The position numbers and the translations under genes were made by a program. This document shows positions 9,206 through 18,321 of a stretch of DNA of 64,000 nt, one piece after another. The notes under the pieces were generated by a model. It was not told the DNA's origin. It ran no database searches and worked only from the letters and a program-made list of their open reading frames with translations. The stretch is from PALG01 sp964495885 (GTDB lineage: Bacteria; Bacteroidota; Bacteroidia; Flavobacteriales; Flavobacteriaceae), in assembly GCA_964495885.1 (NCBI GenBank), contig CAZBWO010000009.1, forward strand, positions 1 to 64,000, given 5' to 3'. Every line of letters begins with the position of its first letter. Position 1 is the stretch's first letter.

Positions 9206-9221
9206 TACGGCAATTGTCGTA
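9206..9221. promoter_or_regulatory. 16-bp palindrome upstream of the small lipoprotein gene
   Basis: TACGGCAATTGTCGTA is centred 67.5 bases upstream of the start codon at 9146. It is the fourth site of the family. Confidence 0.6.
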
Positions 9222-9241
9222 TTTAAATAATTCGCAATAAA

Positions 9242-9263
9242 AAAAGCGCCTATCGGCGCTTTT
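9242..9263 (-). terminator. Rho-independent terminator
   Basis: The hairpin aaaagcgcc-tatc-ggcgctttt lies just past the stop of the DUF2892 gene and is followed by T residues on the minus strand. Confidence 0.8.
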
Positions 9264-9269
9264 ATAAGA

Positions 9270-9476
9270 TTATTTTTTCACCTTACAGGTATTAATGCCA
9301 AAGGGGGCATACAAAGGACAAAAGCTTATCAAGCTGGTTAATACAAAAATACCGGCTAGAATTAATAGTACTAGTCCTAAGGTACCGCCAATAGTTCCTG
9401 TGAAATACAAAATCGCAACAACAATTGCAATAATGATACGTACTGCTTTGTCTGCATTTCCCATATTTTTTTTCAT
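9270..9476 (-). CDS. DUF2892 (YgaP-like) small membrane protein
   Basis: The 68-residue protein matches the DUF2892 pattern: a short N-terminus with GNADKAVR, two close membrane helices (about 12-28 and 30-50), then the Cys-containing tail FCPLYAPFGINTC. These residues are typical of the membrane domain also found at the end of YgaP rhodaneses. Its exact role is unknown. It is a single-gene unit with its own terminator. Confidence 0.88.
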   Translation of the reverse strand: MKKNMGNADKAVRIIIAIVVAILYFTGTIGGTLGLVLLILAGIFVLTSLISFCPLYAPFGINTCKVKK

Positions 9477-9558
9477 AGAAATAGTGTTTAGTACTTAAAG
9501 ATACAGTATTCGGTCTAAAAAACGGAAAACTCCTTACAGAAAATAGCGGTAGATTGTC

Positions 9559-12171
9559 TTATTCTAAATAAGATCTTACCGCCTCCAAAGCCTGCGGAAT
9601 GCCCTCTGGATGCTTCCCTCCTGCCGTGGCAAAGAATGGTTGTCCGCCACCACCTCCTTGGATGTATTTCCCCAACTCCCGAACCATCTGCCCAGCATTC
9701 CAGCCTTTCTGGGCAGCTAACTCCTTGGAAATATACAATGCAAGCAACGCCTTACCGTCTTTGGCACTAGCTAACAATAGGAAAAGCTGGTCTACTTCAC
9801 CCCCTATCTCAAAGGCCAAATCTTTCATCGCAGCTGCATCCAACGGGACTTCCTTCGCTAAAAATTGTACGCCATTGACTTCGGAAAGGGCCGACTTCAA
9901 ATCTGACTTCAAATTCTTGGCTTGATCCTTTTGCAGTAATTGCAACTCTTTTTGAAGTTGGTGGTTTTCGTCCTGTAATTTCTGAATAGCCGAAATAGGA
10001 TCAGAGGTATTGTTAAATAATTGCTGCACCTCTTTATAAGCTTCCGCCCTTTCTTCAAAATAATGCTTGGCAGCATCACCGGTAATAGCCTCAATACGAC
10101 GAATACCGGAAGCTACAGAACTTTCCGAAGTAATGATAAAATGCCAGACGTCATTGGTATTGGGCACATGGGTTCCCCCACACAATTCCATAGATTTTCC
10201 AAACTTGATCATTCGTACCGTATCGCCATATTTTTCACCAAACAAGGCCATAGCACCGGCATCAATCGCTTCTTGATACGGAATGTTTCGTTGTTCATCC
10301 AATGCAATTCCTTCACGAATTCGGGCATTGACAAAGTCTTCTACTTTTTGTAATTCGGTATCGGTAAGTTTACTGAAATGGGAGAAATCAAAACGCAAGT
10401 ACCTACTATGCACCATAGAACCCTTTTGTGCCACGTGATCTCCCAATACATTCCGAAGGGCTTGATGCAATAAGTGCGTAGCCGTATGATTGGAAGCCGT
10501 TCTAGCCCGTTGTTTTTGGTCTACCACCGCTTTGAAAGTAGCCTCGGGATGACGTGGAAGATTTTTGGCAAAATGGATGATCAAATTATTTTCCTTTTTG
10601 GTATCCACGATGTAAACTACCTCCCCATTGGCTGCTTCCAAATATCCCTTATCGCCTACTTGTCCGCCGCCTTCCGGATAGAACGGCGTAAGATTGAACA
10701 CCAACTGGTAGAGTTCGCCGTCCTTTTTAGTAGTTATTTTTCGGTATTTGGTGATTTTTATTTGGGTTTCCAAAGTGTCGTAGCCAATAAATTCTTCTTC
10801 GGAATCTTTATGAAGTACCACCCAATCCCCGGTTTCCATTTTAGTAGCTTCCCGTGAGCGTTCCTTTTGTTCTTTCAGCGCAGCTTCAAAACCTGCCTCA
10901 TCCAATTCAAATCCGCGTTCCCTCAATATCAGTGCGGTAAGGTCAATAGGGAACCCGTAAGTATCATATAGCTCAAAGGCCTTATTTCCAGAGATTGTTT
11001 TTTCTTTGGAATGCTGAATGACATTCTCCAACAACACCAATCCCTGTTCTAAGGTTCGAAGGAAAGATTGCTCTTCCTCCCGAATTACATTAGTGATCAG
11101 GTTTTTTTCGGTAGATAGCTCTGGAAAGGCTTTCCCCATGCGCTTTACCAAGGTAGGGACCAATTTGTAGATAAATGGTTCTTTGGTGTCCAAAAAGGTA
11201 AATCCATACCGAATGGCCCGTCGTAAAATCCTTCTTATAACATATCCCGCTCCAGAATTACTGGGCAGCTGCCCATCGGCAATGGAAAAAGCCACTGCCC
11301 TAATGTGGTCTGCAATCACCCGTATCGCTACATCTTTCTTTTCATCCTTTCCGTAGGTACTATGGGTAATGGCTTCAATTTCTCTAATAAGTGGGGTGAA
11401 GACATCGGTATCGTAATTACTCTGCTTCCCCTGCAACACCATACACAAACGTTCAAAACCCATCCCGGTATCTACGTGCTGTGCGGGAAGTTTTTCCAAA
11501 CTACCGTCTGCCTTTCGGTTGAATTGCATAAAAACCAGGTTCCATATTTCCACCACTTGCGGATGGTCTTGGTTTACCAAATCCTTTCCTGGGATTTTTA
11601 TTTTTTCTTCATAAGGCCGTAAATCCACATGAATCTCACTACAAGGCCCACACGGACCTTGATCCCCCATTTCCCAAAAATTATCTTTTTTATCGCCGTT
11701 AAGGATACGGTCTTCATCAATCAATTCCTTCCAATAGCCATAGGCTTCATTATCCCGTTCGAGTCCGTCGGTAGCATCGCCTTCAAAAATGGTAACATAA
11801 AGCAATTTCTTGTCAACTTTATATACCTTGGTCAATAACTCCCAAGCCCATTCAATTGCCTCTTTTTTAAAGTAATCCCCAAAACTCCAATTGCCCAACA
11901 TTTCAAACATGGTATGGTGGTAGGTATCCATTCCCACTTCTTCCAAATCATTGTGCTTCCCACTCACGCGCAAACATTTTTGCGTATCTGCTACACGGGT
12001 ATCCTTGGCTGCTTTATGACCTAAAAAATATTCCTTGAACTGGTTCATCCCTGCATTGGTAAACATTAGCGTGGGATCGTTCTTTACTACCATGGGAGCA
12101 GAAGGAACAATGGCGTGTGATTTCGACTTGAAAAAATCTAAAAACTGTTGACGGATAGCTTCCGAGGTCAT
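9559..12171 (-). CDS. alaS: Alanyl-tRNA synthetase
   Basis: This enzyme charges tRNA-Ala with alanine in the cytoplasm. The class II catalytic core starts IRQQFLDFFKSKSHAIVPSA, with motif 2-region sequence MFTNAGMNQFK and HTMFEMLGNWSFGDYF. The editing domain carries the zinc ligands in SNHTATHLLHQAL and ELCGGTHVPNT. A coiled coil and the C-Ala domain, with a Gly-rich GGGGGQPFFATAGG, end the protein. I set the start at MTSEAIRQQF (12171), which matches the usual N-terminus; Mets 3, 12 and 15 codons upstream are possible. The length of 870 residues is normal. It is transcribed divergently from the M23 peptidase gene. Confidence 0.97.
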   Translation of the reverse strand: MTSEAIRQQFLDFFKSKSHAIVPSAPMVVKNDPTLMFTNAGMNQFKEYFLGHKAAKDTRVADTQKCLRVSGKHNDLEEVGMDTYHHTMFEMLGNWSFGDYFKKEAIEWAWELLTKVYKVDKKLLYVTIFEGDATDGLERDNEAYGYWKELIDEDRILNGDKKDNFWEMGDQGPCGPCSEIHVDLRPYEEKIKIPGKDLVNQDHPQVVEIWNLVFMQFNRKADGSLEKLPAQHVDTGMGFERLCMVLQGKQSNYDTDVFTPLIREIEAITHSTYGKDEKKDVAIRVIADHIRAVAFSIADGQLPSNSGAGYVIRRILRRAIRYGFTFLDTKEPFIYKLVPTLVKRMGKAFPELSTEKNLITNVIREEEQSFLRTLEQGLVLLENVIQHSKEKTISGNKAFELYDTYGFPIDLTALILRERGFELDEAGFEAALKEQKERSREATKMETGDWVVLHKDSEEEFIGYDTLETQIKITKYRKITTKKDGELYQLVFNLTPFYPEGGGQVGDKGYLEAANGEVVYIVDTKKENNLIIHFAKNLPRHPEATFKAVVDQKQRARTASNHTATHLLHQALRNVLGDHVAQKGSMVHSRYLRFDFSHFSKLTDTELQKVEDFVNARIREGIALDEQRNIPYQEAIDAGAMALFGEKYGDTVRMIKFGKSMELCGGTHVPNTNDVWHFIITSESSVASGIRRIEAITGDAAKHYFEERAEAYKEVQQLFNNTSDPISAIQKLQDENHQLQKELQLLQKDQAKNLKSDLKSALSEVNGVQFLAKEVPLDAAAMKDLAFEIGGEVDQLFLLLASAKDGKALLALYISKELAAQKGWNAGQMVRELGKYIQGGGGGQPFFATAGGKHPEGIPQALEAVRSYLE

Positions 12172-12224
12172 ATGTAACATTTTGGGTTCAGAATCGTCTT
12201 TTATCATGTGTCGCAAACAATTTC

Positions 12225-12232
12225 TATCTTTG
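12225..12232 (+). promoter_or_regulatory. Probable -7 promoter element for the M23 peptidase gene
   Basis: TATCTTTG matches the Bacteroidota TAnnTTTG element and would give a leader of roughly 50 bases before the start at 12293. A clear -33 TTTG is not visible at the expected spacing. Confidence 0.45.
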
Positions 12233-12292
12233 TGATGCGTTAATGAAAAAAATCGTTCAACTATTTAGCGCAAAAATAGGACTTTTTAACTT

Positions 12293-13270
12293 ATGTCTAA
12301 GGTAAAATACTACTACGATAGCGAAACCCTTTCCTATCGGAAAATTGAAAATAAAAGAGGTCGAAAAATTGGAATCTTTTTTCTTTCCCTTTTGGGAACA
12401 GTTTTAAGCGGATTCCTCCTCCTCTTACTATACCTTAACCTCCCCAATGTAGAAACCCCAAAGGAACGACAACTGAAGCGGGAACTGGCACAAATGGAGC
12501 TGCAATATGACCTGCTAAACAAACGCATGGCCCAAGCAGAAACCGTCTTGGAGCAACTTGCTGAACGTGACAACAACCTCTACCGAGTCTATTTTGAGGC
12601 CAACCCCATCCCAGAAGAACAAAGAAGAGCTGGTTTTGGAGGGGTGAACCGTTACAAAGACTTAGAAGGTTTTGATAATTCCAAACTCATCATCAATGCC
12701 AGTAAGCAACTGGATATTCTCACCAAGCAAATTGTAGTGCAATCCAAATCCTTGGATGAAATTGCCCAACTTGCTGCCGAAAAAGAAAAATTACTGGAAG
12801 CCATTCCTGCCATTCAACCCGTCAATAACGAAGACCTTACCCGTATGGCATCTGGCTATGGCTACAGAACAGATCCTTTTACCAAAGCCCGTAAATTTCA
12901 TTGGGGGATGGACTTTACCTCCCCAAGGGGAACGCCTGTGTATGCTTCCGGAAACGGAACGGTTACCCGTGCAGACAATACCGCTGCAGGCTACGGAAAC
13001 CACATTCGTATAGATCACGGTTTTGGGTACGAAAGTTTGTATGCCCACTTGTTTAAATACAACGTTCGCGTTGGTCAAAAAGTAAAACGTGGAGACCTTA
13101 TTGGGTTTGTGGGAAGTACAGGCCGAAGCGAAGCCCCTCACCTACACTATGAAATTTTCAAGGATGGGGAACGTATCAATCCTATTAATTTCTACTACGG
13201 AAACCTTACCGCAGAAGAGTTTGCAGAGATGCTCCTAAAATCCCAACAAGAAAATCAATCCTTGGATTAA
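12293..13270 (+). CDS. M23 family metallopeptidase, membrane-anchored
   Basis: The N-terminus carries one membrane helix (about 26-47, IGIFFLSLLGTVLSGFLLLLLY), then a coiled coil (about 55-95). The C-terminal LytM domain starts near 185 with SGYGYRTDPF, and holds the zinc ligands HWGMDF (His and Asp) and HLHYEIF. The intact ligands suggest a real endopeptidase acting on peptidoglycan cross-links in the periplasm. The stop codon overlaps the next start as TAATG, so translation is coupled to the MerR gene. This two-gene arrangement next to alaS is common in flavobacteria as far as I recall. Confidence 0.93.
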   Translation: MSKVKYYYDSETLSYRKIENKRGRKIGIFFLSLLGTVLSGFLLLLLYLNLPNVETPKERQLKRELAQMELQYDLLNKRMAQAETVLEQLAERDNNLYRVYFEANPIPEEQRRAGFGGVNRYKDLEGFDNSKLIINASKQLDILTKQIVVQSKSLDEIAQLAAEKEKLLEAIPAIQPVNNEDLTRMASGYGYRTDPFTKARKFHWGMDFTSPRGTPVYASGNGTVTRADNTAAGYGNHIRIDHGFGYESLYAHLFKYNVRVGQKVKRGDLIGFVGSTGRSEAPHLHYEIFKDGERINPINFYYGNLTAEEFAEMLLKSQQENQSLD

Positions 13271-13599
13271 TGCACGTTGAGCTACCCGAAAAACGATATT
13301 ATGGTATTGGCGAAGTCGCGAAGGCCTTTGATGTGAATACCTCACTTATCCGTTTTTGGGAAAAGGAATTTGATGCCCTGCAACCCAAAAAGAGCGCAAA
13401 AGGCAACCGGAAATTTACCCCGGAAGACATCAAGACCCTCGAGCTCATTTATCACTTGGTAAAAGAACGTGGTTTTACTTTGGAAGGTGCCAAAACTCAC
13501 CTCAAGGAAAACAAACAGAAAACCTTGGATACGTTTGAGATCATCCGAAAGCTGGAAACGGTAAAAACCGAGCTGTTGAAAATCAAGGAAAATCTCTAA
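13270..13599 (+). CDS. MerR family transcriptional regulator
   Basis: The 109-residue protein starts with the winged-helix MerR motif YYGIGEVAKAFDVNTSLIRFWEKEF, which I describe in parts: YGIGEVAKAF is the first HTH helix and SLIRFWEKEF the recognition segment. A conserved PKKSAKGNRKFTPEDI wing follows. The C-terminal helix is short, with no Cys ligand-binding loop, so it is not a classical metal or redox sensor. It overlaps the M23 peptidase by one base and ends eight bases before the convergent barrel protein gene. Confidence 0.9.
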   Translation: MHVELPEKRYYGIGEVAKAFDVNTSLIRFWEKEFDALQPKKSAKGNRKFTPEDIKTLELIYHLVKERGFTLEGAKTHLKENKQKTLDTFEIIRKLETVKTELLKIKENL

Positions 13600-13607
13600 G
13601 CAGGGAA

Positions 13608-16388
13608 TCAGTCAAAGAAAAAGATACTCCCATCCCCAGTTTCGCCTTTCTTACCCAAACTGTTGAACTTCCAACTAAAACTCAACATAAAGTATTGTTG
13701 CAGTACCAAACTCTGAGAATCCTGAATGTAGTTCTCTGTGGCAGTCCTTCGGGCATTGGTGTTTTGGTTAAGGATATCATAGGCTTTTACCGTGATAATA
13801 CCCTTGTCATTTAAAATGGAGTAGGCCAAAGTACTATTCCAAAACCAAGCACTCCGCTGGAATCCTACCGCTACGTTGGGGTTGTAATTATAGTTGATAT
13901 CATTCCTCCATTCCAATTGCTTCGGAAAGAACGTAGACGTTTCAATCCCTACCCGATGGGTTACAAATTCCCTATCGTTCAAAGCATCTAGATTGTAGGT
14001 GTTTTTGGTAAAAGCCATTCCATAGGAAGTTTGCACATCCATGACCTTATCCCATTCAAACGTAAATTGCAGATTGGGATTAAAAGCCCGGGTATTGGAA
14101 GCATATTGCACCCCATCAAAGAAATTCACAGCCCTATTGATATTGGTCCCCAATCGTAAACGCATCCGAAGGCTTCGCAAGGTATCCAACTTTACGCGTT
14201 TACTATAACTTCCGTTGAGATAGGCATTATAATTTCCATCTACATTTTCAAAGGTCGTGGTACGTACAAAATTTTCATCTACGGTGGTTTTAGCGGTGGG
14301 CTGCCCATCGGTGACCGTAAACCCAGCATATAAATTAAACCCAGTGCGTTTTTGCCAGTCGAAGGCATTCAATCCCAAATATCCTTGATGACGATTGGAA
14401 GGCTTCAACGCCGGATTACCAGTGACAATATTCAAAGGGTCTGATACATCCTGAAAAGGTTGCAATTGGTTGATGCTTGGGGGCTGATTGCTTTTTCGGT
14501 AGTTGAAATACAACGATTGCTTCTGATTGAAGCGGTAATTCACATACAAATTGGTTTCCAGCGCCTCAAATGAACGCTCAAAGGTCGCCTGAGGACGCAA
14601 TGCATCTTCATTCTCCAAATTCCGGAATACATATCCCGCGCTTACATTCAGGCGCATTTTCTCTCCTCGCCAGCTCAAACCAAGCTCTGGGGTGAGCCGT
14701 TCGTTCACGTAGTTGAAATTGGTGCTCAAATCGGTATTGAAAATATCGTATGCCTGCGTTTCCGAATTAAAATCGAAGGTACTCTCCACATTTTCCCGTA
14801 GGTCGTTTCGGTAACTAAACTCCCCTTCCAAAAATAATTTCTTCGCAACAAGAGGATGCGAATAGGAAATCCTACTATAAATAGAATTGGTTTGGGTAGC
14901 AACATCGGTAAGTTGGTCCCGTATTTCCGTGGAGGTAGTATCACCAAAGACTTGAATGGTGGACTTCAAAAAATCCTCGCTCTCCTGTTTTTCTATTTCG
15001 GTATCCAAGGTAATGCGCAGCGAAGCACCTTTGCTCCCAAATTTCTTGGTGATATCCACATCATTGCTGAAGTTACGATTATCGCCTTCTGTAAAGGTCT
15101 GGGTATTGCTTCGGTTGGTTTGTACCCCTGTAGCATCCAGCGTTTCTTCAAAACGGGTAAAGTTACGCTTGTTGGTGGCATACTGTATATTAGGTCGAAT
15201 GTTTATCAGCAGGGTCGTATCTACCTTTACATCAAATTGTAGATTGAAGGAATGCTGGTCATTCTCACTTCGGGAATTGGTATTGCTATTGGTAAAAAAA
15301 CTTCGGTCTGGCAGGAAATTTTCCCGTTGGGTAGAGGAGGCATCCTTTCCGTCTGAACTCCCAAAAAAGTAATCGGCAGAGATATCTACCCCTTTCCCAA
15401 AAGTATCGGCATAGTTCACTCCTCCATTTTGCGAAGTCACAATCCCCGAACCAGAACCGAAACTTCTTCCATCTATTTGAAAAGACCCATTGCTACTCAT
15501 ACTCATGCTCCTGGCGTTGCCAAACATTTTCTGAATTTCCCCAAAACTAAATCCCGCCGAATTGATGTTGTTGCCCCCCAATAAAAAACTAATGCGCTGG
15601 TCATTGTCAAACCTATTGAACAAGCCCGCAAATTCATAGCGTTCATCGGTGCCCGCACCTGCTCCCAACCTACCGAAAATACCTTTATTATTTTCTTCCT
15701 TGATGGTAAGGTTAATAGTTTTATCCTCCCCATCGGTAGTCTCTCCGGAAAAAGCCTCGGCATCGGTTTTGGTATCGGTGACCTGTACTTTTTCAATGAT
15801 TTCCTTAGTGAGATTTCGGGTGGCAATAGTGGGATCGTTCCCGAAGAAAGGTTTCCCGTTCACCAGAATCTTATTCACGGCCTTACCGTTTACGGTAATA
15901 TTCCCTTCGGCATCTACTTCCACCCCAGGAAGCTTTTTAAGCAAATCCTCTACCGTTGCATCCTTTTTGGTTTTAAAGGAACTCACGTTAAATTCCAAGG
16001 TATCCTTTTTAATGGTAATGGGTGCCGTGGTTTTAATGACCACCTCATCCAACGCATTGGCATCGTTAGACATCCGTAAGATTCCAAGGTCAATCTCCTC
16101 CCTATCCAAAGCAATTTTCTGGCCATAGGACTGGTAGCCCACATAGGAAATAAAAAGCTGCAGTGAATCTGCCGCCGTACGGTCTTCCAACTGAAAACGT
16201 CCCTGCCTATCGGTAATGGTGTAGGTCACCAAGGTACTATCCTGCGATCGTTCCAAATAAACCGTGGCCGATTCCAAAGCGGTGCTGTCTACTTCAGATT
16301 GTACTTGCCCCTTGATGGAAAAGGATTTCATCTGGGCATGGGAAAAAAATACAAGAAACAGGAAAAAAAGCGTAAGGATATATTTCAT
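13608..16388 (-). CDS. Outer-membrane beta-barrel receptor (TonB-dependent receptor-like)
   Basis: The 926-residue protein has a signal peptide (MKYILTLFFLFLVFFSHAQ), a carboxypeptidase-regulatory-like beta-sandwich (about 25-105, TYTITDRQGRFQLEDR), a plug-like domain (about 125-225, VEDLLKKLPGVEVDAEGNI and VLVNGKPFFGND) and a long C-terminal barrel rich in alternating aromatic strands. This is the outer-membrane beta-barrel family 3 type found widely in Bacteroidota, which resembles TonB-dependent receptors but often lacks an evident TonB box. The final residues are Phe-rich (SIFFFD). The substrate is unknown, and no SusD partner is adjacent, so it is not a standard polysaccharide utilisation pair. 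Confidence 0.9.
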   Translation of the reverse strand: MKYILTLFFLFLVFFSHAQMKSFSIKGQVQSEVDSTALESATVYLERSQDSTLVTYTITDRQGRFQLEDRTAADSLQLFISYVGYQSYGQKIALDREEIDLGILRMSNDANALDEVVIKTTAPITIKKDTLEFNVSSFKTKKDATVEDLLKKLPGVEVDAEGNITVNGKAVNKILVNGKPFFGNDPTIATRNLTKEIIEKVQVTDTKTDAEAFSGETTDGEDKTINLTIKEENNKGIFGRLGAGAGTDERYEFAGLFNRFDNDQRISFLLGGNNINSAGFSFGEIQKMFGNARSMSMSSNGSFQIDGRSFGSGSGIVTSQNGGVNYADTFGKGVDISADYFFGSSDGKDASSTQRENFLPDRSFFTNSNTNSRSENDQHSFNLQFDVKVDTTLLINIRPNIQYATNKRNFTRFEETLDATGVQTNRSNTQTFTEGDNRNFSNDVDITKKFGSKGASLRITLDTEIEKQESEDFLKSTIQVFGDTTSTEIRDQLTDVATQTNSIYSRISYSHPLVAKKLFLEGEFSYRNDLRENVESTFDFNSETQAYDIFNTDLSTNFNYVNERLTPELGLSWRGEKMRLNVSAGYVFRNLENEDALRPQATFERSFEALETNLYVNYRFNQKQSLYFNYRKSNQPPSINQLQPFQDVSDPLNIVTGNPALKPSNRHQGYLGLNAFDWQKRTGFNLYAGFTVTDGQPTAKTTVDENFVRTTTFENVDGNYNAYLNGSYSKRVKLDTLRSLRMRLRLGTNINRAVNFFDGVQYASNTRAFNPNLQFTFEWDKVMDVQTSYGMAFTKNTYNLDALNDREFVTHRVGIETSTFFPKQLEWRNDINYNYNPNVAVGFQRSAWFWNSTLAYSILNDKGIITVKAYDILNQNTNARRTATENYIQDSQSLVLQQYFMLSFSWKFNSLGKKGETGDGSIFFFD

Positions 16389-16444
16389 GAAGCGCTGTTG
16401 AATGCTAAAATAAAACGCACGGATTTCAATTGTATTGCCAAGGT

Positions 16445-17746
16445 TTATTTTTTCCGAATATATACCGTTACCGGAACCCCGGTAAAATCATAGTGCTCCC
16501 GAAGCTTGTTTTCCAAAAACCGCTTGTAGGGATCCCGCACATATTGCGGTAAATTGGCATAGAACGCAAAGCTGGGGTATGGTGTTGGTAGCTGGGTACA
16601 AAATTTTATTTTCACATATTTCCCCTTATAGGCTGGTGGAGGGGTCGCCTGAATGATAGGCAGCATCACGTCATTCAATTTACGGGTCACAATTTTGCGG
16701 GTACGGTTTTCATAGACTTCCACCGCTGTTTCTATGGCCTTGTATATACGCTGCTTGGTTAGGGCACTCACAAAAATAATAGGAACATCCACAAAGGGCT
16801 CACATTGCTTTTTAATATAAGCTTCCATTTCCTTGGTACTTTTATGGTCTTTCTCTACCAAGTCCCATTTATTGGCCAATATCACGATTCCTTTATTGTT
16901 CCGCTGGGCCAACCAAAAGATGTTTTGTACTTGTCCGTCAAAACCTCGGGTAGCATCAAATACCAAAATGGCCACATCGCAATGCTCAATAGCACGTACG
17001 CTACGCATCACACTATAGAACTCTAAATCTTCCTTTACCTTGCTTTTTCTTCGAATCCCAGCCGTATCTACCAAATTGAATTCAAAGCCAAACCTATTGT
17101 AGGTAGTATCAATACTATCACGGGTAGTCCCCGCAATATCGGTCACCACAAAACGGTCTTCCCCAATAAGGGCATTAATGATGGAAGATTTTCCAGCGTT
17201 GGGTCTTCCCACCACTGCAAATCGGGGTAAGCTATGTTCTTCCTTTTCGGTTTCATCTGGAAGCACTTTTACCAGATCATCCAGCAATTCGCCAGTACCA
17301 CTCCCGTTCATACTGGAAAGGGTATAGTATTTTTCAACCCCCAACGAATAGAACTCCACTGCATCATGTTCCCGCATGGCTGTGTCAACTTTATTCACGG
17401 CCAAAAAGAAAGGCTTTTTACTTCTTCGTAACAACTGGGCCACCTCTTCATCCATCCCGGTTACCCCGGTTTCCACATCTACCATAAAAATAATGGCATC
17501 TGCCTCATCTATGGCGAGGGTCACCTGTTTATCGATTTCAGCTTCAAAAACATCATCGCTCCCTACCACATATCCTCCAGTGTCAATCACCGAAAATGTT
17601 TTTCCGTTCCAGTCGCTCTTCCCATAGTGGCGATCACGGGTCACCCCGCTTACAGAATCCACAATGGCTTCCCGCCGCTGAATTAAACGATTAAAAAAGG
17701 TTGATTTCCCCACATTGGGCCTTCCTACAATGGCTACAATACTCAT
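16445..17746 (-). CDS. der: Ribosome biogenesis GTPase Der
   Basis: Der helps mature the 50S ribosomal subunit. Two tandem G domains are visible: G1 motifs GRPNVGKST (about 8) and GRPNAGKSS (about 180), G3 DTGG and DTAG, and G4 NKVD and NKWD. A KH-like C-terminal domain contains TPPPAYKGKYVKIKF. The length of 433 residues is typical. The gene is monocistronic and minus-strand, near era, which also binds the ribosome. Confidence 0.97.
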   Translation of the reverse strand: MSIVAIVGRPNVGKSTFFNRLIQRREAIVDSVSGVTRDRHYGKSDWNGKTFSVIDTGGYVVGSDDVFEAEIDKQVTLAIDEADAIIFMVDVETGVTGMDEEVAQLLRRSKKPFFLAVNKVDTAMREHDAVEFYSLGVEKYYTLSSMNGSGTGELLDDLVKVLPDETEKEEHSLPRFAVVGRPNAGKSSIINALIGEDRFVVTDIAGTTRDSIDTTYNRFGFEFNLVDTAGIRRKSKVKEDLEFYSVMRSVRAIEHCDVAILVFDATRGFDGQVQNIFWLAQRNNKGIVILANKWDLVEKDHKSTKEMEAYIKKQCEPFVDVPIIFVSALTKQRIYKAIETAVEVYENRTRKIVTRKLNDVMLPIIQATPPPAYKGKYVKIKFCTQLPTPYPSFAFYANLPQYVRDPYKRFLENKLREHYDFTGVPVTVYIRKK

Positions 17747-17826
17747 ATCTTACAAATAGACTGCAAAGTTAGGGGTTTTAATTGAAGAAAAAATGCTAAA
17801 TTCAAACATCCATAATTTCCAAGGAA

Positions 17827-18321
17827 ATGCAATTAGGAGAAGAAATTGTATTACGGCCAAGATTTACGTATTATCTGGAAATGCCCGTAGAACAAGCACT
17901 GGAGGTCTTTGAAAACGCCAAAGACAATCAGGAAGATATCGTGATTACACGGGTAGAGCATCATGTTTTTCTAAAAATCCCCAAACACCAACAACATTTT
18001 TGGTCCCCACAACTAGATCTGGAAATCTATGATTTTGAAGAAGGAAAAACTGCCCTTAAAGGACTTTTTGGCCCCAAACCAGCCGTATGGACCATGTTCA
18101 TGTTTTTCCACTTTGCAGTGGCTTCCCTTTTTATAGCCTTCGGAATTTGGGCCTATACCAATGCCTCACTGGATAGCTCATATGCATTACAAATCGTATT
18201 AATGGCCTTGATGGTGGTTGCTTGGTTTGTATTATATATTGCGGGCCGATTGGGGAAAAAAGCGGGTACGCAGGAAATGCGGAAACTCTATATTTTTATG
18301 CGGAAACAGCTACAGGGTTAG
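17827..18321 (+). CDS. Hypothetical two-helix membrane protein
   Basis: I do not recognise a named family. The first 90 residues are soluble and alternate charged and hydrophobic residues (FTYYLEMPVEQALEVFEN), weakly reminiscent of an SRPBCC-type fold. Two membrane helices follow (about 97-115 and 122-144), and the tail is basic (GRLGKKAGTQEMRKLYIFMRK). It has no signal peptide. It converges on era and overlaps its stop by four bases. Confidence 0.7.
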   Translation: MQLGEEIVLRPRFTYYLEMPVEQALEVFENAKDNQEDIVITRVEHHVFLKIPKHQQHFWSPQLDLEIYDFEEGKTALKGLFGPKPAVWTMFMFFHFAVASLFIAFGIWAYTNASLDSSYALQIVLMALMVVAWFVLYIAGRLGKKAGTQEMRKLYIFMRKQLQG

